From: Bog-756 sp035949055
Lineage (GTDB): Bacteria; Actinomycetota; Acidimicrobiia; Acidimicrobiales; RAAP-2
Reading direction: 5' to 3'
Length of the DNA stretch: 14,622 bases
Assembly: GCA_035949055.1 (NCBI GenBank)
Contig: DASZIO010000024.1
Coordinates: forward strand, 1-14,622
Made by a program: the position numbers and the translations under genes. How positions within the stretch are numbered: the stretch's first letter is position 1; each line of letters opens with the position of its first letter. Of this stretch, positions 14,546 through 14,622 are shown piece by piece. The notes below the pieces were generated by a model. It had not been told where the DNA came from, searched no databases, and saw only the letters and a program-made list of their open reading frames with translations.

Positions 14546-14622
14546 CGTGGAGCCCCCTTCCGGTCAGGGCCAGCACCGTCTCGCCGAACGTCTCGGACAG
14601 GGAAGGATGGGGCTGGATGAAC
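14538..14622 (-). CDS. lpdA: Dihydrolipoamide dehydrogenase (E3), last codons only
   Basis: The final 27 complete codons plus one base before a TGA at 14540-14538; the rest lies beyond the right edge. The peptide FIQPHPSLSETFGETVLALT carries HPSLSE, the C-terminal motif of flavin-dependent dihydrolipoamide dehydrogenases, in which His and Glu five residues apart form the catalytic base pair. E3 reoxidises the dihydrolipoyl arm of E2 with NAD+. The position immediately before an E2 gene strengthens the call. Other disulfide oxidoreductases share this end, so the name rests on the motif plus context. Confidence 0.8.
   Translation of the reverse strand, partial: FIQPHPSLSETFGETVLALTGRGLHVG
14553..14561 (-). 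promoter_or_regulatory. Ribosome binding site that decides the E2 TTG start
   Basis: On the minus strand GGAAGGGGG lies inside the last codons of lpd and seven bases before the TTG at 14545. The next ATG in frame is 22 bases away. The overlap of this start with the lpd stop implies coupled translation of E3 and E2. Confidence 0.6.

Noticed and set aside
12524..14620. 698-codon open frame on the + strand
   Set aside because: It lies antisense to the E2 gene and the LipB part of the fusion, both with complete catalytic motifs. Long antisense frames are expected in GC-rich DNA with GC-ending codons. Its translation is Gly/Arg/Asp-rich with no recognisable domain.

Overview
The window is high-GC DNA (about 70% by eye). 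GTG/TTG starts, the gene content and the order E3-E2-lipB-lipA point to Actinomycetota, possibly Acidimicrobiia, but the class cannot be fixed from this sequence. No rRNA, tRNA or CRISPR array was seen.

Left edge (1 to about 505): the end of an accessory segment. A serine recombinase runs off the left edge on the minus strand. Its start codon lies in one arm of a long imperfect inverted repeat set in AT-richer DNA. The sequence turns into ordinary high-GC coding DNA at about 500, inside a conserved-looking hypothetical gene whose first ~20 codons may be foreign.

Housekeeping block (1070-7876): the minus strand carries a PduO-type cobalamin adenosyltransferase, leucyl aminopeptidase pepA and glycerol-3-phosphate dehydrogenase gpsA. 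Divergent from them is full-length cobalamin-dependent methionine synthase metH. The adenosyltransferase and metH form a small B12-related pair around a ~100 bp intergenic region without a recognisable cobalamin riboswitch.

Signalling block (7937-9399): a short class III nucleotide cyclase with a C-terminal YHS-like Cys motif diverges from a class I methyltransferase. Between them is a perfect 24 bp palindrome almost equidistant from both starts.

Lipoate block (9416-14622, all minus strand): in transcription order lpd (E3, only its last codons), an E2 acyltransferase (sucB-like) with one lipoyl domain, a single 593-codon frame joining octanoyltransferase LipB to lipoyl synthase LipA, an M24 peptidase and an atypical SDR. 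Gaps are short or overlapping, so this looks like one operon. LipB and LipA would make the lipoyl cofactor of the E2 encoded just upstream, and E3 reoxidises it.

The most unusual features are the LipB-LipA frame, whose linker carries a 27 bp tandem repeat and looks as if it was built to be read in a different frame, the cyclase-YHS fusion with its palindrome, and the recombinase boundary.
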